DNA of 64,000 nt, taken from NCBI RefSeq assembly GCF_036884275.1, contig NZ_CP145607.1, positions 1,227,001-1,291,000 of the forward strand, in the 5' to 3' direction. Made by a program: the position numbers and the translations under genes. The stretch's first letter is position 1. Each line of letters opens with the position of its first letter. This DNA is from Sphingomonas kaistensis. Lineage in GTDB: Bacteria > Pseudomonadota > Alphaproteobacteria > Sphingomonadales > Sphingomonadaceae. A model generated the notes under the pieces. The model worked only from the letters and a program-made list of their open reading frames with translations. It had not been told where the DNA came from and made no database searches. Of this stretch, positions 25,209 to 38,452 are shown one piece after another.

Positions 25209-26549
25209 TTGATCCAGAATGTCACGCACCTGCTGAAGACCCGGCGCTTCGTGCCGCTATTCGTCACCCAGTTCCTCGGTGCCTTCAATGATAACCTGTT
25301 CCGCACCGCGATGGTGATGCTGGTGATCTACGGCATCTATAAATCGGCGGAACAGGAAGCGGCCTTTTCGGCGCTGGCCGGCGGGCTGTTCATTTTGCCC
25401 TTCTTCCTGCTTTCGGCGCTGGCTGGGCAGTTGGCGGACGCGATCGACAAGACGCGGATCATTCGCGCGGTGAAGACCGCCGAGATCGGGATCATGCTGT
25501 TCGGCGCGGCGGGCCTGCTGTTGCTGAACGTGCCGCTGATGCTGGTCGCGCTGACCGCGATGGGCATTCACTCGACCTTTTTCGGGCCTATCAAATACGC
25601 CATTCTGCCGCAGCATCTGGAGGGCGACGAGGTGCTGGGCGGAACCGGGCTGGTGGAGGCGGGGACCTATATCGCCATTCTCGCCGGAACGATCCTTGGC
25701 GGCCTGCTGGTCGTGCAGGATCCGGACGGGCGCTATCATGCCGAATATGCTGCGGGCGCCGTGCTGCTGGTCGCGATCGCCGGGCGCATCGCCGGTCAGT
25801 TCGTCCCGCCCGCCCCGCCGTCGACCGAAGATAAGGGAACGATCAACGATCCCGATCTGCCGCAGGCAAAGCTCGACTGGCACATCCTCCGCGCGTCGAT
25901 CCATCTCGTCAAAGCGACGATGCACGTCCCGCGGTTGTTCGTCGCGATCCTGGCGATCAGCTTTTTCTGGGCGATGGGGGCGGTGCTGGCGGCGCAATTC
26001 CCACCGCTGGTGAAGAACGTATTCGGGGGCGACCAGAGCGTCGCGACCTTGTTCCTCGCCATCTTCTCGGTCGGGGTGGCGACCGGATCCCTGATCATCA
26101 ACCGGCTGCTGAAGGGAGAGGTGTCGGCCCGCTTCGCGCCGGTGTCGGCGCTGCTGATGGGACTGTGCGTTCTGGGGCTGTACCTGCTTAGCCGGACCTG
26201 GACCCCGTTCGCCGAGCTGGTCGGCATCCGCACCTTCCTTGCCGAGCCGTCGGGCTGGCCGGTGGTCGCGAGCTTGTTCGGAGTGGCGACCTTTGGCGGC
26301 ATGTTCGTGGTGCCGCTCTACGCCTATCTCACCACCAGCGTGCCGAAGTCGGAAACAGCGCGGACGGTGGCGGCCAACAATATCGTGAATTCAGGCGCGA
26401 TGGTCGGTGCGACCGTGCTGCTGTTCCTGGCCGTGCGCCTTGGCGTGTCGGTGCAGGAGACGCTGCTGCTGGTGGCGGCGGGGACGGTGGTGTCTGCATG
26501 GCTCGGCCGCAAATTGCACCAGGCCTGCCTGGCGGCCGGGTGCCCCTGA
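25209..26549 (+). CDS. MFS transporter of the lysophospholipid carrier (LplT) type
   Basis: 446 residues, about twelve helices. FVTQFLGAFNDNLFRTA is the hallmark N-terminus of the LplT subgroup, which flips lysophospholipids for re-acylation, and FFGPIKYAILPQHL also matches. The Aas acyltransferase that is often fused or adjacent is absent here. The start is TTG at 25209. Divergent to pgsA. Confidence 0.8.
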   Translation: MIQNVTHLLKTRRFVPLFVTQFLGAFNDNLFRTAMVMLVIYGIYKSAEQEAAFSALAGGLFILPFFLLSALAGQLADAIDKTRIIRAVKTAEIGIMLFGAAGLLLLNVPLMLVALTAMGIHSTFFGPIKYAILPQHLEGDEVLGGTGLVEAGTYIAILAGTILGGLLVVQDPDGRYHAEYAAGAVLLVAIAGRIAGQFVPPAPPSTEDKGTINDPDLPQAKLDWHILRASIHLVKATMHVPRLFVAILAISFFWAMGAVLAAQFPPLVKNVFGGDQSVATLFLAIFSVGVATGSLIINRLLKGEVSARFAPVSALLMGLCVLGLYLLSRTWTPFAELVGIRTFLAEPSGWPVVASLFGVATFGGMFVVPLYAYLTTSVPKSETARTVAANNIVNSGAMVGATVLLFLAVRLGVSVQETLLLVAAGTVVSAWLGRKLHQACLAAGCP

Positions 26550-26556
26550 GCGCCGT

Positions 26557-26751
26557 TTAAAAGATGAACAGACTGACGGCGAAGAAGCCGGCGGCATAGG
26601 CCGTCGCGAACAGCCGCGCGTCGGGGCTGAGCCCCGTCGGCACGGTGCGCGAGAGCTGCTGCAACCAGCGCCGACCGACGCCGAAGTGCAGGGGATGCGG
26701 ACCGCCGAGGCGGACGGACATAGGCAGGGCAACGGCCCGGACACGACGCAT
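26557..26751 (-). CDS. Small single-pass membrane protein
   Basis: 64 residues ending in a membrane segment AYAAGFFAVSLFIF, preceded by DARLFATAY. Short tail-anchored proteins of this layout (a Leu/Thr-Tyr/Phe-Ala-Gly-Gly-Phe segment at the end) occur often in sphingomonads. A second Met at residue 11 could be the true start. Function unknown. Confidence 0.5.
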   Translation of the reverse strand: MRRVRAVALPMSVRLGGPHPLHFGVGRRWLQQLSRTVPTGLSPDARLFATAYAAGFFAVSLFIF

Positions 26752-26852
26752 GGCAAATACCTTAACGTGGTTTTTACCATGCTCAAACGGAGGTCGCGGC
26801 CAACCGGTTTCCGGCGTCTAATATCGGGACAATATGAGGCGGTAGAGCGGGC

Positions 26853-28475
26853 TTAGCCGACCTGCCGCAGCGCCGTTTCGGCGGCGGCGGCACGGCGGTG
26901 GAGAAGATCGGTGACGGCGTCGGCGTCCATCGGCTTGCTGACGAACCAGCCCTGGCCCGTATGCGCGCCGAGCGCGGCGGCCTTGTCGTAGGTCGCCGCA
27001 TCCTCGAGCCCTTCGGCGGTCACCGGGATCGACAGCGCCTGGGCAAGCGTGGTCACCGCCTTGACGATGGCGGCGCTTTCACGGTCGACGTGGACGGTGG
27101 CCATGAAGCTGCGGTCGATCTTGATCATGTCGAGCGGCAGCATGCGCAGGTGCGACAGGCTGGAAAAGCCTGTGCCGAAGTCGTCCAGGGCGAGGCGGAC
27201 TCCCTGGTTCTTGAGGCTGACCACGAGATTGCGAGCAAGGTCGACGTCGGCGAACAGCGAGCTTTCGGTGATCTCGACGATCAGGCGGTCGGCCGGAAAA
27301 CCGTGCTCGGTGATCAGCCGGACTAGCCGCTGCGCCAGCCACAGGTCGTTCAACTGGACCGGCGAGACGTTGATCGACAGGCTGAAGTCGCCTTCCCACT
27401 CGCGCGCCGCTTCCATCGCCTGTGCGGCGACGAGTTCGCTCAAGGGGCCGATCACCCCCATTTCCTCGGCAACCGGAATGAAGATTTCGGGGCTGAGAAC
27501 GCCGCGGTTGGGATGCTGCCAGCGGGCGAGGACTTCGAACCCGCTGAGCGCGCCGGTGGCTAGGTTCACCTGTGGCTCGAAATAAGGAATGAACTGGCGA
27601 TGCTCGATGCCGACGCGGATCGCCTGTTCGAGTTCGCTGCGTTCGATAAGCGCTCGCTCCATGCTGCTGTCGAACCAAGTCGGGCGCGCGGCGCGCGCGC
27701 TGCGGGCATGGTCGAGGGCGATGTCGGCGCGGCGCAAGATGTCGGGGGCGCGGCAGGCAACGCCGGGCGGAGCGCTGGCGATGCCCGAAATGGCGCCAAC
27801 CTGCACGTACGTGCCGGCGATGTCGTAGGTGCGGCTGACGTCGCGCAGCAGTGCTTCGGCCAGCCCTTCGGCCGACGGGAGATCGGCCTTGTGAACCGCG
27901 AGGGCGATTGCGAATTCGTCGCCCGACAGGCGCGCGGTGACGGCGCCGTCGGGGACGTGGGCACTCATCGCTTCGCCGATGCGCTTCAAGAGGGCATCGC
28001 CCATGTCGAAGCCGAAGCGGTCGTTGATCCGTTTGAAGCGCTGCATCTGGAGCGAGATGATGACCAGGCAATGGTCGGCATCGACGGCGCCTTCGCACAG
28101 GGTGTCGACACCCTCGGCGAAGCCCTTGCGGTTGGCGAGGCCGGTGATGCTGTCGGTCGCGGCCTGCACCGCGGCGTTGCGTTCGCCTTCGGCGCGCAGG
28201 GCAGCTTCCTGCTGCAGGTCGGCATAGCGGCGATAGCCGAACAGGATCAGCGCGACATTGAGGACGAGGGCGGCGGCGGCGACCTGGACGCTTGGATCAA
28301 GTCCGCTGGCACGGTCACTGGCGACGAAGTGGAGCAGGCTGCTGCCGTTCCAGATAAATGCACCCACCGCGCACAGCAGCAAGGCGATGACGGGCCACTC
28401 GGTTCTGGCCGGGCCACGGGGTCGTCGGCGAAACGGTTGAACTGTTACAGAACCGAGCATGTCGGCGATGTGCAA
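26853..28475 (-). CDS. Membrane-bound GGDEF/EAL protein, probable c-di-GMP phosphodiesterase
   Basis: 540 residues: two membrane helices (about 27-48 and 63-82), a short coiled linker, a GGDEF domain (about 105-270) and an EAL domain (about 280-525). The GGDEF signature reads SGDEF (184-188), so diguanylate cyclase activity is doubtful. The EAL signature is EVL (314-316). The rest of the phosphodiesterase set looks intact: SINVSP, IVEITES, LDDFGTG, IKIDRSF, AEGLED. It probably degrades c-di-GMP, with the GGDEF part as a GTP sensor or relic. Transcribed away from tRNA-Leu. Confidence 0.9.
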   Translation of the reverse strand: MHIADMLGSVTVQPFRRRPRGPARTEWPVIALLLCAVGAFIWNGSSLLHFVASDRASGLDPSVQVAAAALVLNVALILFGYRRYADLQQEAALRAEGERNAAVQAATDSITGLANRKGFAEGVDTLCEGAVDADHCLVIISLQMQRFKRINDRFGFDMGDALLKRIGEAMSAHVPDGAVTARLSGDEFAIALAVHKADLPSAEGLAEALLRDVSRTYDIAGTYVQVGAISGIASAPPGVACRAPDILRRADIALDHARSARAARPTWFDSSMERALIERSELEQAIRVGIEHRQFIPYFEPQVNLATGALSGFEVLARWQHPNRGVLSPEIFIPVAEEMGVIGPLSELVAAQAMEAAREWEGDFSLSINVSPVQLNDLWLAQRLVRLITEHGFPADRLIVEITESSLFADVDLARNLVVSLKNQGVRLALDDFGTGFSSLSHLRMLPLDMIKIDRSFMATVHVDRESAAIVKAVTTLAQALSIPVTAEGLEDAATYDKAAALGAHTGQGWFVSKPMDADAVTDLLHRRAAAAETALRQVG

Positions 28476-28535
28476 CAGAACCTGTAAATTTTTTGCTCCA
28501 TTTCGGTCTAATTGTCACAACCGCTCTCTGGAGAG

Positions 28536-28621
28536 TGGTGCGGACGGCGGGACTTGAACCCGCACTTCGTTCCCGAAAGCCGATTTTAAGTCGGCTGCGT
28601 CTACCATTCCGCCACGTCCGC
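28536..28621 (-). tRNA. tRNA-Leu (TAA)
   Basis: An 86-base cloverleaf on the minus strand. The acceptor GCGGACG pairs with CGTCCGC, the discriminator is A and CCA is encoded. The anticodon loop is CTTAAAA with anticodon TAA (28586-28588). The long variable arm is typical of class II tRNA-Leu. Confidence 0.95.
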
Positions 28622-28752
28622 GCCGGCCATCGCTTGCCTCGCCGGCGAGCCTTCGGTCAAGCGAACCCGGTCACCTAAAAAAATTACGCCTCCGTCATGG
28701 ACCCGGCTCGCGCTTGCGGCGTTCGTTCAGCCGCAAGCAAGGAGAGATCATC

Positions 28753-28878
28753 ATGATTCGCAAGGTAATGACCCTGGCCCTGATCGCCGGTTCGATGAGC
28801 ATCGCAGCGTGCAACACCGTTCGCGGTGCGGCTGCTGACGTGAATTCGGCCGCCAACTCGGTCGACAACGCAATTTGA
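28753..28878 (+). CDS. Entericidin-like small lipoprotein, copy 1
   Basis: 41 residues starting at ATG 28753 after GGAGAG. The signal peptide MIRKVMTLALIAGSMSIAAC ends in a lipobox with lipidated Cys20, followed by NTVRGAAADVNSAANSVDNAI. The Cys-Asn-Thr-Val-Arg-Gly mature start and the short Ala/Asn-rich body match the EcnA/EcnB family of stress-linked lipoproteins. A related copy lies 43 bases downstream. Confidence 0.75.
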   Translation: MIRKVMTLALIAGSMSIAACNTVRGAAADVNSAANSVDNAI

Positions 28879-28921
28879 TCTGGGGCATGGGTCATTCCGG
28901 TTTCATCAACGGAGTAGACCC

Positions 28922-29062
28922 ATGCGCAAGTTCGTCACCCTGGCCCTGATTGGTGGGGCGCTGGCTCTCACGTCTGCCTGCAACACCGTTCGTGGGGCGG
29001 CCAACGATTTGAATTCGGCTGCGAATTGCACCGAGAACACGATCAACGGACAGCGCTGCTAA
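28922..29062 (+). CDS. Entericidin-like small lipoprotein, copy 2
   Basis: 46 residues from ATG 28922. The lipobox TSAC gives lipid at Cys20, then NTVRGAANDLNSAAN and a Cys-containing end CTENTINGQRC. It is a diverged tandem duplicate of the preceding gene: the mature start CNTVRGAA is identical. The two extra cysteines in the tail (Cys36, Cys46) are absent from copy 1. A strong terminator follows at 29087-29119. Confidence 0.75.
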   Translation: MRKFVTLALIGGALALTSACNTVRGAANDLNSAANCTENTINGQRC

Positions 29063-29086
29063 GCAGCCGTCCAGGGCAGAAATGAG

Positions 29087-29119
29087 AAACCCCGCCGGTG
29101 ATGAGCCGGCGGGGTTTTT
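29087..29119. terminator. Bidirectional Rho-independent terminator
   Basis: AAACCCCGCCGG (29087-29098) pairs with CCGGCGGGGTTT (29106-29117), followed by TT on the plus strand. The AAA/TTT flanks make it usable from both sides: for the entericidin-like genes (plus) and for the rpoBC transcript (minus). Confidence 0.9.
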
Positions 29120-29192
29120 CTTTGTTTGATTATTCGAGGGCAGGGAAACGCCCTCCCCGCCGTCCGGAAGCGGCGAGGAGGACGATTAGCTC

Positions 29193-33464
<4,272 letters not shown>

Positions 33465-33532
33465 ATTCTACTCCTGAGCCCTAGCGGGCCTCGAGGTCAT
33501 ATTCTTGTGGCGAAGGAGGAGGGCGCTAGCCC

Positions 33533-36500
33533 TCACTCCGCCGCGAGCGCCGGCGGCTCGTCCGAATTGTCGACGCTGTCGAGTTCGACGTTGAGGCCGA
33601 GCGAGCGCATTTCCTTGACCAGCACGTTGAAGCTTTCCGGAATGCCGCTCTCGAAGCTGTCGTCGCCCTTGACGATCGATTCGTAGACCTTGGTCCGGCC
33701 GATCACGTCGTCCGACTTCACCGTCAGCATTTCCTGCAGCGTGTAGGCGGCGCCGTAGGCCTGGAGCGCCCAGACCTCCATCTCACCGAAGCGCTGGCCG
33801 CCGAACTGCGCCTTACCGCCCAGCGGCTGCTGGGTGACGAGGCTGTACGGCCCGATCGAACGGGCGTGGATCTTGTCGTCCACGAGGTGGTGCAGCTTGA
33901 GCATGTAGATGATGCCCATCGTGACCTTGCGGTCGAACGGCTCACCGGTGCGCCCGTCGTACAGCGTCGACTGGCCCGAGGTGTCGAGACCGGCCTGGGT
34001 CAGCGCCGCCGACACGTCCGGCTCGCGCGCGCCGTCGAACACCGGCGTTCCCATCGGCAGACCGCCGACGAGGTTGCGGGCGAGGTCGAAGACGCTCTCG
34101 TCGCTGCGCGCGTCGATGTCGCCGTCATACTGCGACCCGTAGAGGCTCTTGAGCTTGTCGCGGATCGCGGCGGCATCCTTGCCGACGTAGTCCGAACCAC
34201 GGTGGTGCATCTCTTCGAGCATGTCTCCGATCTGCTTGCCGAGGCCGCGAGCGGCCCAGCCAAGGTGGGTTTCGAAGATCTGCCCGACGTTCATGCGGCT
34301 CGGCACGCCCAGCGGGTTCAAGACGATGTCGGCATGCGTCCCGTCCTCGAGGAACGGCATGTCCTCGATCGGCAGGATGCGGCTGATGACGCCCTTGTTG
34401 CCGTGACGGCCTGCCATCTTGTCGCCCGGCTGAAGCTTGCGCTTCACGGCAACGAAGACCTTGACCATCTTGAGCACGCCCGGCGCCAGCTCGTCGCCCG
34501 CTTCGACCTTGCCGATGCGATCCTCGAGCTTGCGGCGGATGGCCGCTTCGGACTCGTCGTACTGGCCCTTCAGCGCCTCGATGTCGGCCTGGCGGGAATC
34601 GTCCTTGACGGCGATCTTCCACCAATCGTGCTTGTCGGTCGCTTCGAGCATCTCGACGTCGAGCGTCGCGCCCTTCTTGATCGTCTTGGGCGCCGCGGTG
34701 GCGACCTGCCCGACCAGCATTTCCTGCAGACGCGCGAAGGTCGCGCGGTTGAGGATCCGGCGTTCGGATTCGGCGTCGCCCTTGAGGCGATCCTTGTCCT
34801 CGGCCTGGATGGCGCGGGTACGGTCGTCGATGTCGATGCCGTGACGGTTGAAGACGCGCACGTCGACCACGGTCCCGGCAACGCCCGGCGGCAGGCGGAG
34901 CGAGGTGTCGCGGACGTCCGAGGCCTTTTCACCGAAGATGGCGCGGAGGAGCTTCTCTTCCGGCGTCATCGGGCTTTCGCCCTTGGGGGTGATCTTGCCG
35001 CACAGGATGTCGCCCGGCTCGACCTCGGCGCCGATGTAGACGATGCCCGCTTCGTCGAGGTTGCGAAGCGCTTCCTCGCCGACGTTGGGAATGTCGCGGG
35101 TGATGTCTTCCGGCCCGAGCTTGGTGTCGCGGGCCATGACCTCGAATTCCTCGATATGGATCGAGGTGAAGATGTCGTCCTTCACGATCCGTTCGGAGAT
35201 CAGGATCGAGTCTTCGTAGTTGTAGCCATTCCACGGCATGAACGCGACGAGCACGTTGCGGCCGAGCGCCAACTCACCGAACTGGGTCGACGGACCGTCG
35301 GCGATGATCTCGCCGGCCTCGACCTCGTCGCCGACCTTCACCAGCGGACGCTGGTTAATGCAGGTCGACTGGTTAGAACGCTGAAACTTCATCAGGCTGT
35401 AGATGTCGACGCCGCTTTCACCCGGGCGAAGCTCGCTGGTAACGCGGATGACGATACGGGTCGCATCGACCTGATCGACGATGCCTGCCCGGCGCGCACC
35501 GATGGCGGCGCCGGAATCGCGGGCAACGGTTTCTTCCATGCCGGTGCCGACCAGCGGGGCGTCCGCCTGCAGCAGGGGAACAGCCTGACGCTGCATGTTC
35601 GAACCCATCAGCGCGCGGTTGGCGTCGTCGTTCTCGAGGAACGGGATCAGCGAGGCGGCGACCGAGACGAGCTGCTTGGGGCTCACGTCCATCAGGGTGA
35701 TCTGGTCGCGCGGCGCGATCAGGAAGTCACCGTTGCGGCGCGACGAGATGATCTCTTCGGCGAAAGTGCCGTCGTCGTTGATCTCGGCATTGGCCTGCGC
35801 GATCGTGTGCTTGGCCTCTTCCATCGCCGACAGGTAGACGACCTCGTCGGTGACCTTGTGATCGCGCACGACGCGGTACGGGGTCTCGATGAAGCCGTAC
35901 TTGTTGACGCGGCTGAAGCTCGCCAGGCTGTTGATCAAACCGATATTCGGGCCTTCCGGCGTTTCGATCGGACAGATGCGGCCATAGTGGGTCGGGTGGA
36001 CGTCGCGGACTTCGAAGCCCGCGCGCTCACGGGTCAGACCGCCCGGCCCGAGGGCCGAGACGCGCCGCTTGTGGGTCACTTCGGACAGCGGGTTGGTCTG
36101 ATCCATGAACTGCGACAGCTGCGAGGAGCCGAAGAACTCGCGCACCGCGGCCACCGCCGGCTTGGCGTTGATGAGGTCGTTCGGCATCACGGTCGAGACG
36201 TCGACCGAGCTCATGCGCTCCTTGACCGCGCGCTCCATGCGAAGGAGGCCGACGCGATACTGGTTCTCGAGCAATTCGCCCACCGAGCGGACGCGGCGGT
36301 TGGCGAGGTTGTCGATGTCGTCGATTTCGCCCTTTCCGTCCTTGAGGTTCACCAGCTCCTTGACGACGGCCAGGATGTCCTCGCGGCGCAGCGTGGTGAC
36401 CGTGTCCTCGGCGTCGAGGCCGAGGCGCATGTTGAGCTTGACGCGGCCGACGGCCGACAGGTCGTAGCGCTCCGGGTCGAAGAACAGGCCGTAGAACAAG

Positions 36501-37702
36501 GCATCGGCGGTTTCACGCGTCGGCGGTTCGCCGGGGCGCATGACGCGGTAGATGTCGGAAAGCGCATGATCGCCGTCCTCGGACTTGTCCGCCTTCAGCG
36601 TGTTGCGGATCCAGGGGCCGGTGTTGACGTAATCGATGTCGAGCAGCTCGAGCCGGTCGATACCCGCCTTATCGAGCGCTTCGAGGTTTTCCGGGGTGAT
36701 CTCGTCACCGGCTTCGACGTAGATCTGGCCGGTCGATTCATTAATGAGATCGTAGGCCGAGAAGCGGCCAAAGATGGTCTCGGTCGGGATGATCAGGTTG
36801 GCGAGGCCTTCCTTGCCGGCCTGATTGGCACGGCGCGGGGTGATCTTTTCAGCCGCCTTGAAGGCGACTTCGCCGGTATCGGCGTTGACGATGTCGAACA
36901 TCGGCTTCTGACCGCGCCAGTTCTCCGGCACGTAGGGGATCTGCCAGCCGTTCGGCCCGCGCAGATAGGTCACGCGGCCGTAGAATTCGTTCAGGATCTC
37001 TTCGGAGGTCAGGCCCAGCGCGTGCAGCAGCGCAGTGACCGGCAGCTTGCGCTTGCGGTCGATGCGGACGTTGACGATGTCCTTGGCATCGAATTCGAAG
37101 TCGAGCCACGAACCGCGATACGGAATAACGCGCGCGGCGAACAGATACTTGCCCGACGCATGGGTCTTGCCGCGGTCATGGTCGAACAGGACGCCCGGCG
37201 AACGGTGCATCTGCGACACGATGACGCGCTCGGTGCCGTTGACGATGAAGGTGCCGTTCCCCGTCATGAGCGGCATGTCGCCCATGTAGACGTCCTGCTC
37301 CTTGATATCGATCACCGACTTGGCCTCGGTGTCGGGATCGATCTCGAAGGAGGTGAGGCGCAGGGTCACGCGCATTGGCGCGGCATAGGTCAGCCCGCGC
37401 TGGCGGCACTCATCGGTGTCGAACTTGGGGTCCTCGAGGACGTAATGGTCGAAGTCGAGGTGCGCGGTGCCCGCGAAATCCTGGATCGGGAACACCGAAC
37501 GCAGGGTCTTTTCGAGGCCCGAGACATAGCCGGTCGCCGGATCGGACCGCAGGAACTGCTCATAGCTTTCGCGCTGAACCTCGATGAGGTTCGGCATCTC
37601 GCTGATCTCGTGGATGTTGCCGAAGATCTTGCGGATGCGGCGCTGCTTGGTGAAGCGCCCCGAAGACGTGTTGTGCGGAATGTCGATCGACTTGGTGGCC
37701 AT
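33533..37702 (-). CDS. rpoB: DNA-directed RNA polymerase subunit beta
   Basis: 1389 residues starting [20 protein letters not shown] at ATG 37702. An upstream open extension is leader sequence. The rifampicin cluster reads [21 protein letters not shown] followed by SALGPGG: wild-type-like Ser, Asp and His are present, so no resistance mutation is apparent. The C-terminus has [20 protein letters not shown]. Unlike in E. coli, rpoB here is not directly preceded by rplL: a GT-C-like gene and a lipoprotein gene, both on the other strand, lie between. It must therefore have its own promoter. Confidence 0.99.
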   Translation of the reverse strand: MATKSIDIPHNTSSGRFTKQRRIRKIFGNIHEISEMPNLIEVQRESYEQFLRSDPATGYVSGLEKTLRSVFPIQDFAGTAHLDFDHYVLEDPKFDTDECRQRGLTYAAPMRVTLRLTSFEIDPDTEAKSVIDIKEQDVYMGDMPLMTGNGTFIVNGTERVIVSQMHRSPGVLFDHDRGKTHASGKYLFAARVIPYRGSWLDFEFDAKDIVNVRIDRKRKLPVTALLHALGLTSEEILNEFYGRVTYLRGPNGWQIPYVPENWRGQKPMFDIVNADTGEVAFKAAEKITPRRANQAGKEGLANLIIPTETIFGRFSAYDLINESTGQIYVEAGDEITPENLEALDKAGIDRLELLDIDYVNTGPWIRNTLKADKSEDGDHALSDIYRVMRPGEPPTRETADALFYGLFFDPERYDLSAVGRVKLNMRLGLDAEDTVTTLRREDILAVVKELVNLKDGKGEIDDIDNLANRRVRSVGELLENQYRVGLLRMERAVKERMSSVDVSTVMPNDLINAKPAVAAVREFFGSSQLSQFMDQTNPLSEVTHKRRVSALGPGGLTRERAGFEVRDVHPTHYGRICPIETPEGPNIGLINSLASFSRVNKYGFIETPYRVVRDHKVTDEVVYLSAMEEAKHTIAQANAEINDDGTFAEEIISSRRNGDFLIAPRDQITLMDVSPKQLVSVAASLIPFLENDDANRALMGSNMQRQAVPLLQADAPLVGTGMEETVARDSGAAIGARRAGIVDQVDATRIVIRVTSELRPGESGVDIYSLMKFQRSNQSTCINQRPLVKVGDEVEAGEIIADGPSTQFGELALGRNVLVAFMPWNGYNYEDSILISERIVKDDIFTSIHIEEFEVMARDTKLGPEDITRDIPNVGEEALRNLDEAGIVYIGAEVEPGDILCGKITPKGESPMTPEEKLLRAIFGEKASDVRDTSLRLPPGVAGTVVDVRVFNRHGIDIDDRTRAIQAEDKDRLKGDAESERRILNRATFARLQEMLVGQVATAAPKTIKKGATLDVEMLEATDKHDWWKIAVKDDSRQADIEALKGQYDESEAAIRRKLEDRIGKVEAGDELAPGVLKMVKVFVAVKRKLQPGDKMAGRHGNKGVISRILPIEDMPFLEDGTHADIVLNPLGVPSRMNVGQIFETHLGWAARGLGKQIGDMLEEMHHRGSDYVGKDAAAIRDKLKSLYGSQYDGDIDARSDESVFDLARNLVGGLPMGTPVFDGAREPDVSAALTQAGLDTSGQSTLYDGRTGEPFDRKVTMGIIYMLKLHHLVDDKIHARSIGPYSLVTQQPLGGKAQFGGQRFGEMEVWALQAYGAAYTLQEMLTVKSDDVIGRTKVYESIVKGDDSFESGIPESFNVLVKEMRSLGLNVELDSVDNSDEPPALAAE

Positions 37703-37779
37703 GCGAAGTCCCTGCGCTTGACACGAAAGGCAGGCAGGCGCCCGCGCTTCCGCTGATCCCCGGCCCATGGGCCGAGGTG

Positions 37780-37817
37780 AAAAAAGTGGAGCGCTGCTCC
37801 CGCTAATCTCTCCACTT
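37780..37817 (-). terminator. Attenuator-like hairpin in the rpoB leader
   Basis: On the minus-strand RNA, AAGTGGAG pairs with CTCCACTT over an 18-base loop, and the 3' arm runs into a six-base U-run. It stands 78 bases before the rpoB start codon and downstream of the likely promoter. It could terminate or attenuate rpoBC transcription. Confidence 0.55.
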
Positions 37818-37925
37818 CGTTTGGCCCGCGCGCTGTTCGGACCCTGTCCCGGAGAGGGCAGGAAAGGCCCCAGGCGCATGGGAGTCCCATGCGGCGGAGC
37901 CGGTATGTTTGTCGGATGAGGTCTG

Positions 37926-37953
37926 CATATAGCTTTTGCAGCGCCCTTCGCAA
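37926..37953 (-). promoter_or_regulatory. Candidate rpoB promoter
   Basis: TTGCGA (-35), 16 bases, then TATATG (-10), reading on the minus strand. Transcription would start near 37919, leaving a leader of about 217 bases that contains the terminator-like hairpin. Plausible by position and sequence only. Confidence 0.4.
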
Positions 37954-38030
37954 GGGGGGAAAGCAACCAAAGGCGGGGCAAAGGCATTGGGCTGAAACGC
38001 TAACCCGCCTTGCCTGTGAAGGGTCTTTCC

Positions 38031-38363
38031 ATGCGCCTGCTGCTCGTGTCCCCAGCTTTTGTGTTCCTTGCCGCCTGCGGTTCGGAAGCCAATAATCCGA
38101 ACAAGAACATCCTGAATGCAACCGAGCAGATGGACCCGGCCGCCGCCGCGGCGGTCGAGAACGCGACCGCGCAGGGCGTCGACCCGCAGAACGCCCTGGC
38201 GATCGGCGGCGAGGCGGCGACCTTCGCGAACGAGCCGAACGCCGCCGATCGCGGCCAGACCGCGCCGCCGCCGGTCCAGGCCCGGCCCAACACCGTGCAG
38301 GAGCCGAACCGCAAGGACGGCACGGTGCCGCCCGACAAGACGGGTCCGGCCAACACCCAGTAG
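38031..38363 (+). CDS. Hypothetical lipoprotein
   Basis: 110 residues from ATG 38031. The lipobox FLAAC gives lipidation after a signal peptide MRLLLVSPAFVFLAAC. The mature part is low-complexity and Ala/Asn/Pro-rich (AAAAAVENATAQGVDPQ, then a Pro-rich C-terminal third), probably disordered. Divergent from rpoB. No family recognised. Confidence 0.65.
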   Translation: MRLLLVSPAFVFLAACGSEANNPNKNILNATEQMDPAAAAAVENATAQGVDPQNALAIGGEAATFANEPNAADRGQTAPPPVQARPNTVQEPNRKDGTVPPDKTGPANTQ

Positions 38364-38452
38364 GTCGGTCGGAAAGAAATGAAGACGGCGGTAACCATCT
38401 GGTGACGCTCTCGCGCTAGCACTGCTCTCCGAATGACGGGGAGAAAGCCGGG

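Noticed and set aside
35000..37000. Rifampicin-resistance mutation in rpoB
   Set aside because: The cluster around [14 protein letters not shown] shows the wild-type-like residues; no known resistance substitution is visible.
33866..37756. Plus-strand open frame of about 1296 codons opposite rpoB
   Set aside because: Same reason: an antisense shadow of rpoB with no recognisable domain or start context.
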